Below are positions 22,679 to 34,504 of a stretch of 64,000 nt of DNA, in pieces. The notes under the pieces were generated by a model that worked only from the letters and a program-made list of their open reading frames with translations, searched no databases and had not been told where the DNA came from. Position numbers and translations under genes: made by a program. Within the stretch, counting starts at the first letter, position 1; every line of letters starts with the position of its first letter. The DNA lies in assembly GCA_016081115.2 (NCBI GenBank), contig JABTTQ020002836.1, positions 558,001 through 622,000 of the forward strand, read 5' to 3'. Source of the DNA: Rehmannia glutinosa. Lineage: Eukaryota; Streptophyta; Magnoliopsida; Lamiales; Orobanchaceae.

Positions 22679-24514
22679 TTATGGCATATTGCCACGGACA
22701 AAACTGACATTGAGGTATAGGCGCCGACCTTCTCCTTGCACGAACTCGCAAATGCATATGTCATCTGGTGTGACTAAGTTCACTCTGCATAGGCTTCTCC
22801 ATCCTCCAGAGATTATCATTCTTCTATCTTTCCATTTCTTGCACTTTGCACCAAACTCCCTCCTTCTATGATCAACTAGTGTAATCTCTTGTGTGAGGTT
22901 AATGTTGGAATTTACGATCACCTCCCTCGGAATGAACTATCACGATTAAGAAAAAAATATATTATACAAAAAAGATATCCAAAATAGTTGCATTAATCCA
23001 AACACTTATTTAACTTCTATTGCGAATTGTATTACATCACCCACCGTATTGCAACAATTGTTGTCACGTATAAAATTATTTGATATGATCTCTTTTTATA
23101 CGTTAGCTATTCTATAAAGCTTACACTATATGGTAATCACACAATATATATATTGCTGTAATAAAAAATCCTATTCGAACCATAGCACAAAAGAGAAAAA
23201 TTTTAATGTCAAAAAATATTTCCATTTAAATGCTAATTACATTCAAGATGGTGGATATGATAAACTTTACCAAGTCAGCTTTCCGCTTTTCCCTTATTTT
23301 TGTAATGAAGTAAGGATTTGTAGGTTTTTGTGCCAGTCCAGCTCGGAAGATCTCCATACCATAGCAATCACCATTAAAGTTTCTTCTGCGTCGATTGCTA
23401 CTAGTGCCAGCTCCGCCTAAACAATTTATTTTTATCATTAACCAAATTATAAAAAAATATATAATATGTTAAACACATGTTGTAAGAATATCGACAAGAA
23501 ATAGAAAATGTTGGAAAGATACCAATATTAACTAGCTCATGCGCTGACTTTACATGTTTGATCTCTTGATGTCTGACTGACATATCATTACAATCCTCAA
23601 TCTCATCTTCATCATCATCCTCATCTGGTTCAGGCTCATTATCATCATCATCACCATCACCATTACCATCACAATCACAATCACCATTATTATCATTCTT
23701 ATTCTCATCTTGTTCAGTCTCATCACCTTCGTCATCATCATTATCACTATAATCACTAATATGTTCTGAGACCTGCTCTTGTTTTTCTAAATCTTCGCGC
23801 ATAAATGGTGACTTTTTTTCAGTCGCAGATGGCCCATGCATTATTTTGACAAAAAACCAATTACCACAGTAATATTCGAACACCAAAATGTCTCCACTTG
23901 TAAGCAAATTATCACGTGCAAACTTAACCCAACCATCAAGAAAGTACCAATAATCCCCAACTTTTTCCACTTTTACTGTCCACAAGTTGTTGTATCGATC
24001 TCTGAAGTATAATTTATCTGGCAATCCTTGTTTGAGGCTCCGAGTAAATGCTGGAGGAATTTTCTAAAGCATGCAAAAAGTCAAACGGGTTTGGATCAAA
24101 GAGTAGAATCAATACACAATAAATGAATTTTTATCCTTTTTATTATAAAAAAATTGGCGCATTACACGCGTAGTTTTTTTTTAAAATGTTCATAAAAGTG
24201 TCACTTTTTATACTAAAAATATCATTTTCACCCTAAAAGTGCAACCCGTTGCGCCGTGTGATCGTCTTACAAGAGACTAATCTTAGAAACAAATGCTCAA
24301 AAAATTTTAAAAGATTAAATTATAGATAGATGGTTCGTTAAGCATCATAAATCCATAAACCAACAAGTAACAAGATTCCGACCGAGAGAACACCATTTCT
24401 TATTAAGAATAAGACATAAAGGAGAGTCAAAATTAACATAGATAGAAAAACTACCAAGTCCTTGACGTTGATTTCAGCTATGAAAACCTTGAAGAAAGCT
24501 GGATTCGACGTCAT
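22679..24514 (-). CDS. REM-type double B3-domain transcription factor, gene A2
   Basis: Exons on the minus strand: 24514-24455, 24063-23523, 23416-23271, 22936-22679, total 1,005 nt, 334 codons plus stop, unbroken. Exons 1, 3 and 4 have exactly the same lengths as in gene A1 (60, 146, 258 nt) and splice phases match (0, 1, 0), so A1 and A2 are tandem paralogs. Residues about 5-95 form B3 domain 1 (PAFFKVF, YWYFLDGWVKFARDN, GDILVFEY). Then comes a longer acidic linker (about 120-190, mostly Asp/Glu/Asn), a basic RRRR patch, and B3 domain 2 (NPYFITKI, LFIPREV, RRMIISGGWRSLC, CICEFVQG). A nuclear DNA-binding regulator is expected. The start is the ATG at 24514; an in-frame GTG at 24523 is not needed. 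A broken duplicate lies at 55593-57451. Confidence 0.85.
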
Positions 24515-25330
24515 CTTTCCCACCTAGTAATGGATATCCAGTTCTGATCTACAGAAACTAATAATAAGAAGAAAAAATCAGCTTATTTCGATAATGAAAA
24601 ACAAAAGACAGATTTAATTGTGTGAAGTGAAATGTGGTTTAATTTCTGCATTTTATTATTTTATGTAAGTATAAAGTATATTTAGATTGTTGTCATATAG
24701 TTTTGCAAAAATTGAGAGATTTTGTTTTATCGGATTTTCTATATGTCAGTATAATTTAGTAGTTTACAAGAAAAGATTAATTTAACAAAATAACAGATTA
24801 ACAAAATTTAAAATTAGAAATAAATATAATTTTAATAAACATATACATATATATAATATATATATAATTCCATAAACTGATCAAATGATGAAAAATTAAA
24901 AAAAATGGTAAATGACGAGATACAAACACTAAGCATTAATTATCCACAGCTAGATACAGAACAAAAAAACTCCAATTTTTCGTAATGTAAAAAAAACACG
25001 GTAAATGATTGAATTTAAATCTAAGAATGTCAAGAAATGAGCAAAAATGTTTACCTTGTTCGCGTTAGGATTGCCAAATTTGCACCAACAAAGAGTAGTT
25101 CTGCAAATACAAACAATGAAAGATATGTTACCTCTTACATATTGGATTCCGATAACAAATGCTTAAATCAATGGAAATGCAAGAAGATGAAGGTAAGAAC
25201 ATGCGTAAGGAGATAAGATTTTTAATTAATTAGAAATACGAACAAGAAAATCGCCGAGCAAAATTTATCAATTTTGAGAAATGTACACAAATGGAGAACA
25301 ATATATATAGATTTAAAGGACAGAGAGAAC
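24515..25330 (-). promoter_or_regulatory. 5' leader and promoter of REM gene A2
   Basis: On the minus strand a TATA-like CTATATATAT lies at 25310-25301. A candidate non-coding leader exon at 25100-25055 is bounded by TTTGCAG before and GTAAAC after. An acceptor-like TTTCTGTAG lies near 24556, before the ATG at 24514. This implies a spliced 5' UTR. In the other copy the acceptor TGCAG reads TGCGA (58027-58036), removing the AG. Confidence 0.45.
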
Positions 25331-25976
25331 CCATTAACTACTAGGGTTCGCACTGTGGCGGTGGAGGTAGAACCTTATAACTTTCAATATATATGATGCA
25401 CATATAATATTTACTGACTTTTCAGGGGTATATGAGGTTTTTGTTTGGTGGAAAATGAGGGCAGAAGTGGAATTTTGTGTTAGGTGGGATAGTGGGCTCA
25501 AATTGTACAATAATCAGAATGTATTATGGATACATAATCCAAAGATTACTGGATTAAGATACGAGCCCAAACTGCATCAAATGTCTTGTTCATGTTTCCA
25601 AACATGTGACCCAACATAATTATACAGTTTTTCCAACAAAATACAACTCCCGAAACATGTTTGTATTGTATTGTTATTTATCTACCAGGATTTTATAGAC
25701 CACAAAGTCACTACTTTCCATTGCATGGGTTTTGTCAATGTGTAGTAATATTGAGGTATATGTGCATAGTAATATCTTAACTGTCTAATTGTTTTTCAAA
25801 TATGTCGTAAAAATTTGTATTACTAAAAGTTGACTTTTCTGTGAAAATGAGTAAAATTGGCTTGACACGTTTTAATATCGTGACGGATTTGATGTATAAA
25901 CAAATGTTGACAAATTCTATATTGGCAATCTGAAAAACATACTAATAGTTGGTAAAATAAGGAATGTGGATGTTTT
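25331..25976. other. Non-coding flank conserved in the duplication (copy at about 58290-58905)
   Basis: An open frame of 112 codons in the second copy (58330-58668) is interrupted by a stop here, so it does not look like a gene. No other feature is seen. Confidence 0.5.
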
Positions 25977-25981
25977 AGTAC

Positions 25982-26946
25982 CGTTATAAATTTGTGGGGC
26001 GAATTCTTAAAGTTTGCAGTGAGTGTTGTGCAGAGTGTTGGAAACACCTCTAGGTGTCACCCAGCAGAAACTTGTGTTTTCAGATTCTTTGTTTATTTTA
26101 TTAATTAAGAAAAATAAACAAAGCATAAAAACAAGATTGAACACAGGATATAAAAATTTGCACAAGCATAAAAATACTTGTGCGGCGCAACTAAGGCAAT
26201 AACAATGAAGTAGAAAGTTGATTACACAAAATAAAGAACAAGACAAAGACTTTCCTATTGTACTTGGTCTTTCAACCCAACCTTCTACCGTAAATAGAAG
26301 AGAACAACTATAACCTATCCCATATTACAAATCGTCTCTCAAAACTACCAAGAAGAAACAACTCTCAAGAGGTGTTGTAAAAGGTGATGTCAACACCTAT
26401 CGAACACACTAGGCACCTCTCCCTCTTCTTGTGTAAAAACTTGGACTCTTTTGTGAAAAACTCTGATATTTTGCTCTGGAATCCGTCAGAGTAAGAGAAC
26501 AACTGAACCTATCCCAGGAACAACTTGTCTCTCAAAAATATCAACAAGAAGAAAAACGTTGAAGGAAGGTGTTGCAAAAGGTGATGCCAACACCTCCAAA
26601 CACACTAGACACATTCTTCTTACTTCTTGTATAAAATGGTGGACTCTCTTTTTAATTCTGATTTTTGTGCTCTGAATCCACAATAAATTCGTGCAGCTAC
26701 AAAATAGGTCATGAAACTAACTTTCAAGTTAAGGGGTTAGTGGGGAGAATGAGGGATGGTGGTTCCTTGAAAGTAGGACTTAATCTCTACTATCTCTCAA
26801 CTCCCAAATTGACCAATCTGTATCTCTAATTCACGAATTTTGGCCTGCAAAATTATTAGTATATTTTGTTCTAGAAATAGGAAAAATAATAAGATAAAAA
26901 CAATTTAAAATTATTAGAGTTTTGGCTCAATAGGTCAACTCTAACA
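25982..26946. repeat. Solo LTR, 965 bp, with 5-bp target duplication
   Basis: It is flanked by AGTAC at 25977-25981 and 26947-26951 and absent from the other copy, where the empty site reads AGTAC once (about 58905). The ends are CGTTA ... TAACA, read as an LTR TGTTA ... TAACA with one T-to-C change. Orientation is not certain. Inside, a diverged direct repeat of about 160 bp lies at 26302-26460 and 26497-26655. Confidence 0.75.
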
Positions 26947-26951
26947 AGTAC

Positions 26952-28265
26952 AATTTCAGGTTAACAGTTGGTAACAATATATTCCATTAGTGTTTTATCC
27001 ATTTTTTGTTATCAATTAAACATTTTTTTAATTACATTGACTAGTGCTATTAAAATGGTTTCGGTTAAAGTCCACGCCAGGCTTTCGGGTCATGTAGAAG
27101 GCCTTTTATTGCAATATAAACTTTTCACAAGCCAATTCGAATATGGAAGTTTTTTTTTAATACAAATCGTGAGAGGGTGGGAGTAGGGGTGATCACGGTG
27201 CGGTTTGGGCGATTTTTTCAATATTTTCAAACTGGATTGCTAAGTGCGGTTCGGCCAAGAGTTTGATTTTAAGTCGTGATTTTTTAGAATAAAACATACA
27301 TGCGGTTTTTAATGATTTCAGGTGGTTTTGCGGTTTTAATGTATTGTACGTAAATATTATATGCAACAATCAAAATGAGTAAAAATAACTTAATAATTCG
27401 ATAACTAAAAAGTTAAGGACGTGTTATCTAAATTGAATATTATAACAACTTCAATAACATATAAGTGTTGAATATAATAGATATAAGGAGTGTTTGCAAT
27501 CACTAAAAAAAGTGTTTCTTATATTTTTGCTTAAAAAATCACTTTTTAGTGTTTGCAAGTGTCAATTTCTGCTTCATTTATTTAATCATAATCTAAAAGC
27601 ATATAGAAGGGTACTTTAGATTTGTGCTTCTACTACTAGTTTGATTTTTATAAACAAATAAGCACATCTACTACTTTTTCACTTAACACAACTTCTGATT
27701 CTCAACTTTTGATTTTATTTTCAAACTATATCAATTTCTGATTCTCAACTCCTCTTACTTTTGCTACAATAAATTATTTTTTCTAAAAGTATAAGTTTTT
27801 GCAAACTCTCCCATAACTTCTATATTTCAATCTCCATGTCACAAATTTCCCAAAATAAATCTCATTATATAATTTACATCCATAACAAGAAATGAAGGCT
27901 TTGATGTATTAAATTATTAAGTAAATTGACTAATATACCCACAATAAACCAATGAAAATAATCAAATATGACAATTAATAATTATACACAAATATATTAT
28001 AGATTGAGAGAAATATAATAATATAAGTTATTTGGTATGTTCATTGGACCAGGGGATATATGGCCTATTAACTAATATAATGTTTGGTTGGGAGCCATAT
28101 TACCAGGTCAAGTTGTTTCTTTTACATTTGTGCCCTTAACTGTAAAATGACTTACCAATTTTGAACCCCAAATAACAACTGGGTATCATTTAGTTTTCTT
28201 CTACAACCTGTTTATAAAAGTGTTACAGTACATAACAAAACCAAAGAAACGTGAAAACAATGACA
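26952..28265. other. Non-coding; end of duplication and a MITE-like repeat
   Basis: Homology with copy 2 ends at about 27184. At 27183 TAGGGGTGATCACGG resembles a hAT-type terminus, but its partner end was not found. No gene is seen up to the retroelement ORFs at 28.3 kb. Confidence 0.5.
27487..27812. mobile_element. MITE-like element, about 326 bp
   Basis: The ends GGAGTGTTTGCAA and TTGCAAACTCTCC form an imperfect terminal inverted repeat, with inner near-palindromic pieces (CACTTTTTAGTG type). No coding capacity. The target duplication is not clear, so the boundaries are tentative. Confidence 0.4.
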
Positions 28266-29360
28266 TCAACATACTCTCCTCCCTTTTGGACAGAAATAGA
28301 GCCAAGGATATGTTGCGATTGAGACCGAGAGCAGTGAAGTGAGCAATCTGTTGCTCAGCAAAAGCCAGTTGTACCTATAAGAAAGCAATAGAAATAGGGA
28401 CAGAGGGAATGTGAGAGAGAATGTGAGACGGAATGTTGCCAACATCCGGGACCACATTCGAGGCCACAACTGGAACAGGGGCATCAACACATGGAGAGGC
28501 AGTAGAGATAGGAGGTCAGTAGTAGGTGGAGCATCCCCTGGATAGACAAGGGGCAAAACAACAATCCTATCCAGAGAGCAGAGCAGCGACTGAGACACAT
28601 GAAAGACCCTAGGCGGTTTAGTGAAATGATCACCCTCCCGGGGTTCAAATCCCTAAGAAACCAGGATTTTGTAGATGAGACTAGGAAAAGGCAAAGACCA
28701 GGACTTGGATTTACTAGTAGCAAAGAAGGTCACCTCCTCGAATGCCAATTTGCCAAAGTTAAAGGGCAACCCTTTACCAATTTGATACAGAACTTGGGCG
28801 TGTGTCTTAGTCACAATTGAATTGTTTTTTTACGAAGACCAATTTGCACAACAGATCTTGTGCAGAAACCCATAAAATGACATAAGACGGGAATATGTGA
28901 GCTTCTTGGGATGAGCAGGCCATTCCTTTTTACGACCACCAGTGAGAAACCTGGTCATTTCATTGAAATCAAAGGGAACCTCGCCTTCTTCAAAGTCAGG
29001 CATATCAAAGAAGCGATTGATGACTGAGAGATTGAATTCATAAATCCCATTGTGAACAAAAACCTTCCCATACTTAGGAGATCGTCGAACAGCAATTCTG
29101 GTAGACATATTGGCATAAAACTCACACACCATAGTATCAATATAAGGAAGAGCAATATTAATCGTGGTCAATAAATTTCGTTCCTCAAAAAATCGATTCA
29201 AATTATACTTGGCAAAGTGCTCATAATATCTGCATTTTTCATCAATAAAAGAACGGTAAATTAAAGCATGAAACCTGGAAGCTGCAGCAGTTGTGTAAAA
29301 TAGCTCAGAATGAGCTCTCCGAATATCAAACTCAGAGTCAGATATGTCGTCGGATGACAT
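28266..29360 (-). pseudogene. Retrotransposon extra ORF with plant-transposon-protein domain, broken
   Basis: The minus-strand frame starts at ATG 29360 and is open to 28830 (177 codons). It shows FYANM, VHNGIYEF and FFDMPDFEEGEVPF motifs of the same kind as in the 723-2111 ORF. After a stop it continues recognisably (KTHAQVLYQIGKGLPFNFGKLAFEE, then LPFPSLIYKILVS, and a second stop) to about 28270. It matches my recollection of PF20167. The start codon overlaps the stop of the upstream ORF (see the 29358-29365 finding). It lies downstream of an RT-RNase H fragment on the same strand. Confidence 0.6.
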
Positions 29361-30411
29361 CACATCTCCTCTGCATCTGCAGCAGCAACCTCCTTTCTTA
29401 CTTCAGCCTTCATTTCATCACCTACTTCATCAACCATGGCCTCAAGATCAATCTCAGTATTTGGTTCCTTTGAGGCATCGAAATCCCCATCACTGAAATC
29501 ATCGAACTCAAAACTCGACTCAGCTGTAGTAGGTGCAGGCTTGGATGTGGTCATATCCTTGACCACACTTTTGCCCTTCCTGGCTTTCTGAACCATCTGT
29601 GCCAAAGGAACATCATCATCACTGTCTTTGGGCTCAGGCTGCACATTATCTCTAGGCTTAACAATAAACTGGTTCACATTATCATCGGAATCACTGAAAG
29701 GCACGTGAGGAACATACAAATCTTCTCCCCCTTTCTTCGAAGTACCCTCTAAATTGGTCTTTTGCTTTTTGGGAGAAATTTTAGGGGTAGAATCGGAATA
29801 TTCAAAATCCTCAGGGGAGTAGCCTTGAAGCCGTTTCGAACGTCGAACAGTGGGATCACCAAGTGGTCCATGAACAGTGCGAATTACCTCAAAATCCAGA
29901 GGGTTGTCGACATCTATTTCATTATGTTTCTTCCCGGGAAGAATAGAGGCAAGGGCCTCGTCTTGAAATAGAACTGGGATGATAGCAGTAGGAATGGAAC
30001 TTGGAGAAGATGAGTGTAGTAGAGGAGTGGACTCCGTACCTGGTTCCTGGGTTGGAAGAGTGGGAGATGCAGTGTGAGATGCAGGGACATCTTCAAGCCC
30101 AGATGCAGGGGCTTCTGGAATGGACTCGGGTGCAGAAATCTTCGGAGATGGAGGAGTGGTGGTGTATGTGGCAACCTCTCTAGGGGTATCATCGGCCACA
30201 TAAGGCACCAAACCCTCTTTAATCGAAGAAGATGACATATTCTGGGCGGATGGAGATGCAGTATCAGATAGGGTTCCATCTCTGACAACATTCAGAACAA
30301 TACTCTCTTCCATGGACTTGTCAGACTTTGGGCTATCGAAATTGTGTGAGAGGATGATGACTTGTTGGGGCTTCCAAAGAGATTTTTGATGGAGGAAACA
30401 AATCTGGCCAT
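29360..30411 (-). CDS. Ser/Pro/Thr- and acid-rich ORF upstream of the extra ORF domain
   Basis: A long open minus-strand frame (to 30511) ends TGA at 29362-29360. The likely biological start is ATG 30411 (MARFVSSIKNLFGSP), which needs a frame change near 30340 to join the main frame beginning around MEESIVLN (about 30314). The protein is low-complexity: Ser/Pro/Thr-rich (about 30250-29980), a basic RRSKRLQG (about 29848), KKQK, then acidic stretches. No catalytic domain is visible. I take it as the N-terminal or linker part of the same retroelement extra ORF as 28266-29360. Whether one or two proteins were made is open. Confidence 0.45.
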
Positions 30412-30511
30412 GGTGAGGGAAAATCAAACCTGCGGATAATTTCAAGCCACAAAAATCCCTTCGAAATTTGTGAGAGAGAGTGAGATAAGATGTAATCAAG
30501 TGTCGGTACAT

Positions 30512-31433
30512 ATAGAGGAGTCAGAATCAGGCACAAAAATCGATGTACAAAATGAAGAGTTTTATTTAAGAAAAAGTTCCTCATGGGAAAAATCAAAAAG
30601 TATGGAAAGAATCAAGTGTCCAATTAATCCCAAACTCTACTAAACAAATTGTCCAAATTGTGTCAAATTGTGATAAGGAAAGTATGATCAAAAAATAAGA
30701 TTTACCCTTATCCTCCAAATCGGTTCAACCCACAAAATATGTCCATCAAGATTTTCAAGATTTTGGCAAGAGAAACATTTCACTCTCAGGTTATATATGG
30801 AAACCAAATCTCAACAAAGAATCCAAAATCACCAGGACTTGCAAAACCTAATATGCCTAATGCAACAACAAAAAAAGAAAAAAACGCACACAAGAGGTGA
30901 AATGTGCTGCAACAATGGATATAGGTTCAAATGTCGTCACATTTTGAGTCACGCTGTACTAACTGATTCAATGAATCGCAATCCAAAATCCCAACTTTTC
31001 AAGATTTTTCGAGTTTTCTTCAATTTTTCCAAGTCTCATGAGGGAGTTAACCAACAAGGGGCTTTCACTCAAATACCATAGGTAGCTCTTTTTCACATGA
31101 TCATGCCTTTATTTAAATAGCAGAACGCTAGAAGAAATTGGTCACAAGGAATAGCTTCACACAATGGGTTGGTAGCATTTTCCTAGAAGGCCTCCAAGCA
31201 TGATCAAGACTTTATTCACAACTCAGCTGCTGGGAAAAATATCATTATCATTTTTTTTAATTGGAGAGATCAACTCACAACAGCTTTCCAAGGGAGACAA
31301 TATATGTGACTAGTTCGAACCATCAATCCAATTTTTGCAGATATGCATGTAAAGCTTACAATGCAGGGATGTCAAAAAAATCAAAAAGAAATAGAGGAGG
31401 GGAAAAGAGATGCAGTGTTTGGATGTCACCTCG
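30512..31433. other. Leader-like spacer between pol fragment and extra ORF
   Basis: No coding signature. CTATATGTACC near 30516-30506 on the minus strand is a weak TATA candidate. Its position between RNase H and the extra ORF parallels 15291-15810. Confidence 0.4.
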
Positions 31434-32815
31434 GATGTGATGTGCAATATTATCACAATAGACAATCAGTGTTTCACTTTGCAAACCATAGTCCTCAATC
31501 ATTTGGTTCATCCATAAAAGTTGTGTGCAACAACTCCCAACTGCTACATATTCTGATTCAGCAGTTGAAAGAGATACACAATTTTGCTTTCTGCTATACC
31601 ATGAGACCAAATTATTTCCCAAATAAAAACATTCACCAGTTGTACTTTTTGGATCAACAACTTCTCCAGCCCAATCAGGATCGCTAAATCCCCCGAGATT
31701 AGTGTTAGTGTCTTTTGTGTACCAAATTCCCAAATCAGTTGTGCCCCTTACGTATCGAATAATACGTTTTAATGCCTTTAAATGAGTAACCTTGGGATCG
31801 GATTGATAACGAGCACAAAGGCAAACACTGAACGTAATATCAGGACTACTGGCAGTCAAGTACAACAAACTTCCTATCATGCTTCTATACAAGGTGTGGT
31901 CAACACTTTCAGCCACATCTTCTTTACTCAACTTTTGACTGGACCCCATGGGAGTCTTCAAGTGAGAGGCATTTTCCAGATCAAACTTTTTCACAAGATT
32001 TTTGGCATACTTGCTTTGTGAGATAAAAATTCCTTCCTTTAATTATTTAACTTGCAAGCCCAGGAAGTAACTTAACTCACCTACCATATTCGTTTCAAAA
32101 GTGGAGGACATGCAAGCAATGAATTACTTTAACAGTTTATCAGATGAGGAACCAAAAACAATGTCACCGACATAGATTTAGGCAATCATGATGTTGTGGC
32201 TTTTCTTTTGAATGAACAAAGTTTTATCAACTTCACCAGGTTTAAAACCAATTTGAAGAAGGTACTCAGTTAGCCTAAGTGCTTGTTTGAGCCCATAAAG
32301 AGCCTTTTTAAGCTTATAAACATGGTGAGGCTTAAAAGGGTCCTCAAAGCCTTTAGGCTGCTCAACAAAAGCTTCTTCATCTAGGAATCCATTTAAGAAA
32401 ACACTTTTTACATCCATTTGGTGAAGAGTTAATCCCAAGTAACATGCAATAGCAAGCAACAAACATATGGACTCAATACGGGCTACAAGAGCGAAGGTTT
32501 CATTGAAATCCACCTCCTCAAACTGTGTGTACCCTTGAGCAACTAATCGAGATTTGTTGCGAACAATTTTTCCAGATTCATCTGTTTTATTTTTGAAAAT
32601 CCATTTTGTTCCAATGACATTAACATCCTCTGGGAGATCATCGAAGACAACATTTACAGATTCCATGATCATCTTAGTACGAATATTATACACTCGATAG
32701 GCATGACTATTCGAAGTGTAGCCTAGAAAAAGACACTTGTCACTTTTGGAATCAAATTTACCAAGATTATCACGATCATTAAGAACATAGCACACACACT
32801 CAAAAACATAATAAT
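31434..32815 (-). pseudogene. Copia reverse transcriptase-RNase H fragment
   Basis: The RT part (32795-32178) begins in the integrase C-terminus (CYVLNDRDNLGKFD, FLGYTSNSHAYRVYN). It then jumps by an internal deletion to the RT fingers (NVIGTKWIFKNKTDESG) and continues to the palm (HQMDVKSVFLNG, ALYGLKQA). A second small deletion removes the AWYE part. The region 32177-31995 carries GDIVFGSS and stops. RNase H (31994-31434) includes FSDPDWAGEVVDPKSTTGECF and AESEYVAVGSCC and ends at VYCDN, after which the match stops. It is dead because of deletions and stops. Confidence 0.8.
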
Positions 32816-34500
32816 TTCCGAGGCGTGCACGAGTTGCACTGTCCTAAAGGATTTGTTTTCGTAATCCCCCAGGATTCAACGGATTAATTTGAACGAACAA
32901 GACCCGTAATTTGTAACCCAGCAATAGCTCGGCCCATAGCCACCCTACAATACAACAGGTAGGCTATATCTGAAAATAAGGGGTAAGGTAATTTAACTTA
33001 GGCTAAAATAGGATAATTGAGGTAAGGTGAAAAAACATATTTTTGGGTAAGGTAGAAAAATATATTTTCGGGTAAGGATTTAAATTAGCAAAATAAAAAA
33101 TAATTTTTAAGTTGCAAAACTAATCCGAGCCGCGACTATATCGCCCGCGCAGGGGGGGCAAATCGTCGATTTTACACTACAATCGGCTAATTTGGCCCAG
33201 CTCTTTATGTGTGCGAGGCCCGCTTAATCACTTGGCCCATTTTTTACTAAGCCCATATGGATTTCCCATTAATAAAGAGAAGAAAACTTCAACACCAATT
33301 CTATGTGGAATATGGGAGTTCTTTAGAAACACCCCCAAAGCTATTTTCCAACACTTTCTTCTCAAGAGATGGCAGATTTTGGCAGTTCATACATCTGGTT
33401 TGAATATTCTGATAGTCCTTTGTCAAAAAGGAAATTTCACTGTGGGCAAGTACATTGGGACTATGTGGATCGCTTCTCTGTTGAAGCTATCCTATATGCT
33501 CTGTCAAGAATATCCTTTTCCATGTACTTTTAGGGCAATTTTTTAAAAAACTACCACACCCACTAGGGTATCTGAGGCTCTGAGCCTCAACTTTGCTTTT
33601 TGAGTTTTCTAGTTTAATATATTTTCCATGAAAAAGATGCCCCTTAAATGTGGGGTCTCCTCATGTTGTCCTAATACTAGTGAGCGTCCATTTTATAGGC
33701 AATTTTTATCACTATTTTTTGTTTGTCAACATGATTATCCAGTGATTTCTTGAAAATTCGATTTTTGACAGTACATTACATCAGTTGTTTTATTGATCAT
33801 GATGAATTGCTAGTTTAATGCTGAAAGAACTTTAGGCTACTAGTTTCATTGTCTGGAAGATTGGATATTTTTTTTGTCAAAATTGATTTATAGATGGGCT
33901 GTATATTTAATAAAGATTTGGGCTGTACATTTAATAAAGATAGATTTTGGTTGTGGATCACTTTTAACTAATTTGTTGAAGTGAATCATAATGAAAAATT
34001 AATGGTATGCTTCAGGATTAATGTTGATGCAATATTTTGGGAAGAGTTTAATTTGTTTTTTGGTCTTCATTTACATTATTATCTTGCTTGAAAAGTATTC
34101 TATATTCGCGACGAGCGACAATTGTGCTCCTTCTCCTGGGAGCTCGTGATTTGAACATGCATTTTTTCATATGACATGTTCTAGCAGTACTCTAATTATT
34201 GGTTTCATAGTTGGTTTTAATTTGTTTGCAAGATCATTTATTGACCCTTTTGAAGTTGTGTAGTTTAGTATGTGCGTTGTTTGGAGTTGTTGATACTAGT
34301 GTTATTCTTTTGGAAATGATTTTGATATAGATTGGATGAATTAACATTAATGATATGTTGTTTCTTGCTTTGATGTTTGGTGGCGGATGGTTGCTACTTG
34401 CTTTGATGGTGGGATGGTTGTTTCTTGCTTTGATTATGGATAGTTGTTTCTTGCATTGTGAGGGATATGATTGTTGATGTAAAACCAATTAAATAAAATG
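32816..34500. other. Mostly featureless stretch
   Basis: There is no repeat family I recognise except the small ORF below. Around 33120-33170 the sequence is locally GC-rich (CGCCCGCGCAGGGGGGG). The rest is AT-rich. Confidence 0.4.
33369..33533 (+). CDS. Unrecognised 54-aa ORF, possible gene fragment
   Basis: ATG at 33369 opens a 54-codon frame (MADFGSSYIWFEYSDSPLSK ...) ending TAG at 33531-33533. The composition, with balanced charges and aromatics, looks more protein-like than the surrounding DNA, but I do not recognise a family. A longer frame (33211-33546) overlaps it in another phase. It could be an exon or a captured gene fragment. Low confidence. Confidence 0.2.
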   Translation: MADFGSSYIWFEYSDSPLSKRKFHCGQVHWDYVDRFSVEAILYALSRISFSMYF

Positions 34501-34504
34501 GTAG

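Larger units (their letters stand above)
5916..27184. repeat. Segmental duplication, copy 1
   Basis: It is collinear and in the same orientation as 40013-59133. It is interrupted only here by the solo LTR 5938-7453 and the solo LTR 25982-26946. It has the intact REM genes A1 and A2. The true left boundary is hidden by the retroelement at 723-5915. Confidence 0.9.

Noticed and set aside
27183..27260. TAGGGGTGATCACGG as the start of a hAT element
   Set aside because: No inverted partner or 8-bp target repeat was found within the following kilobase.
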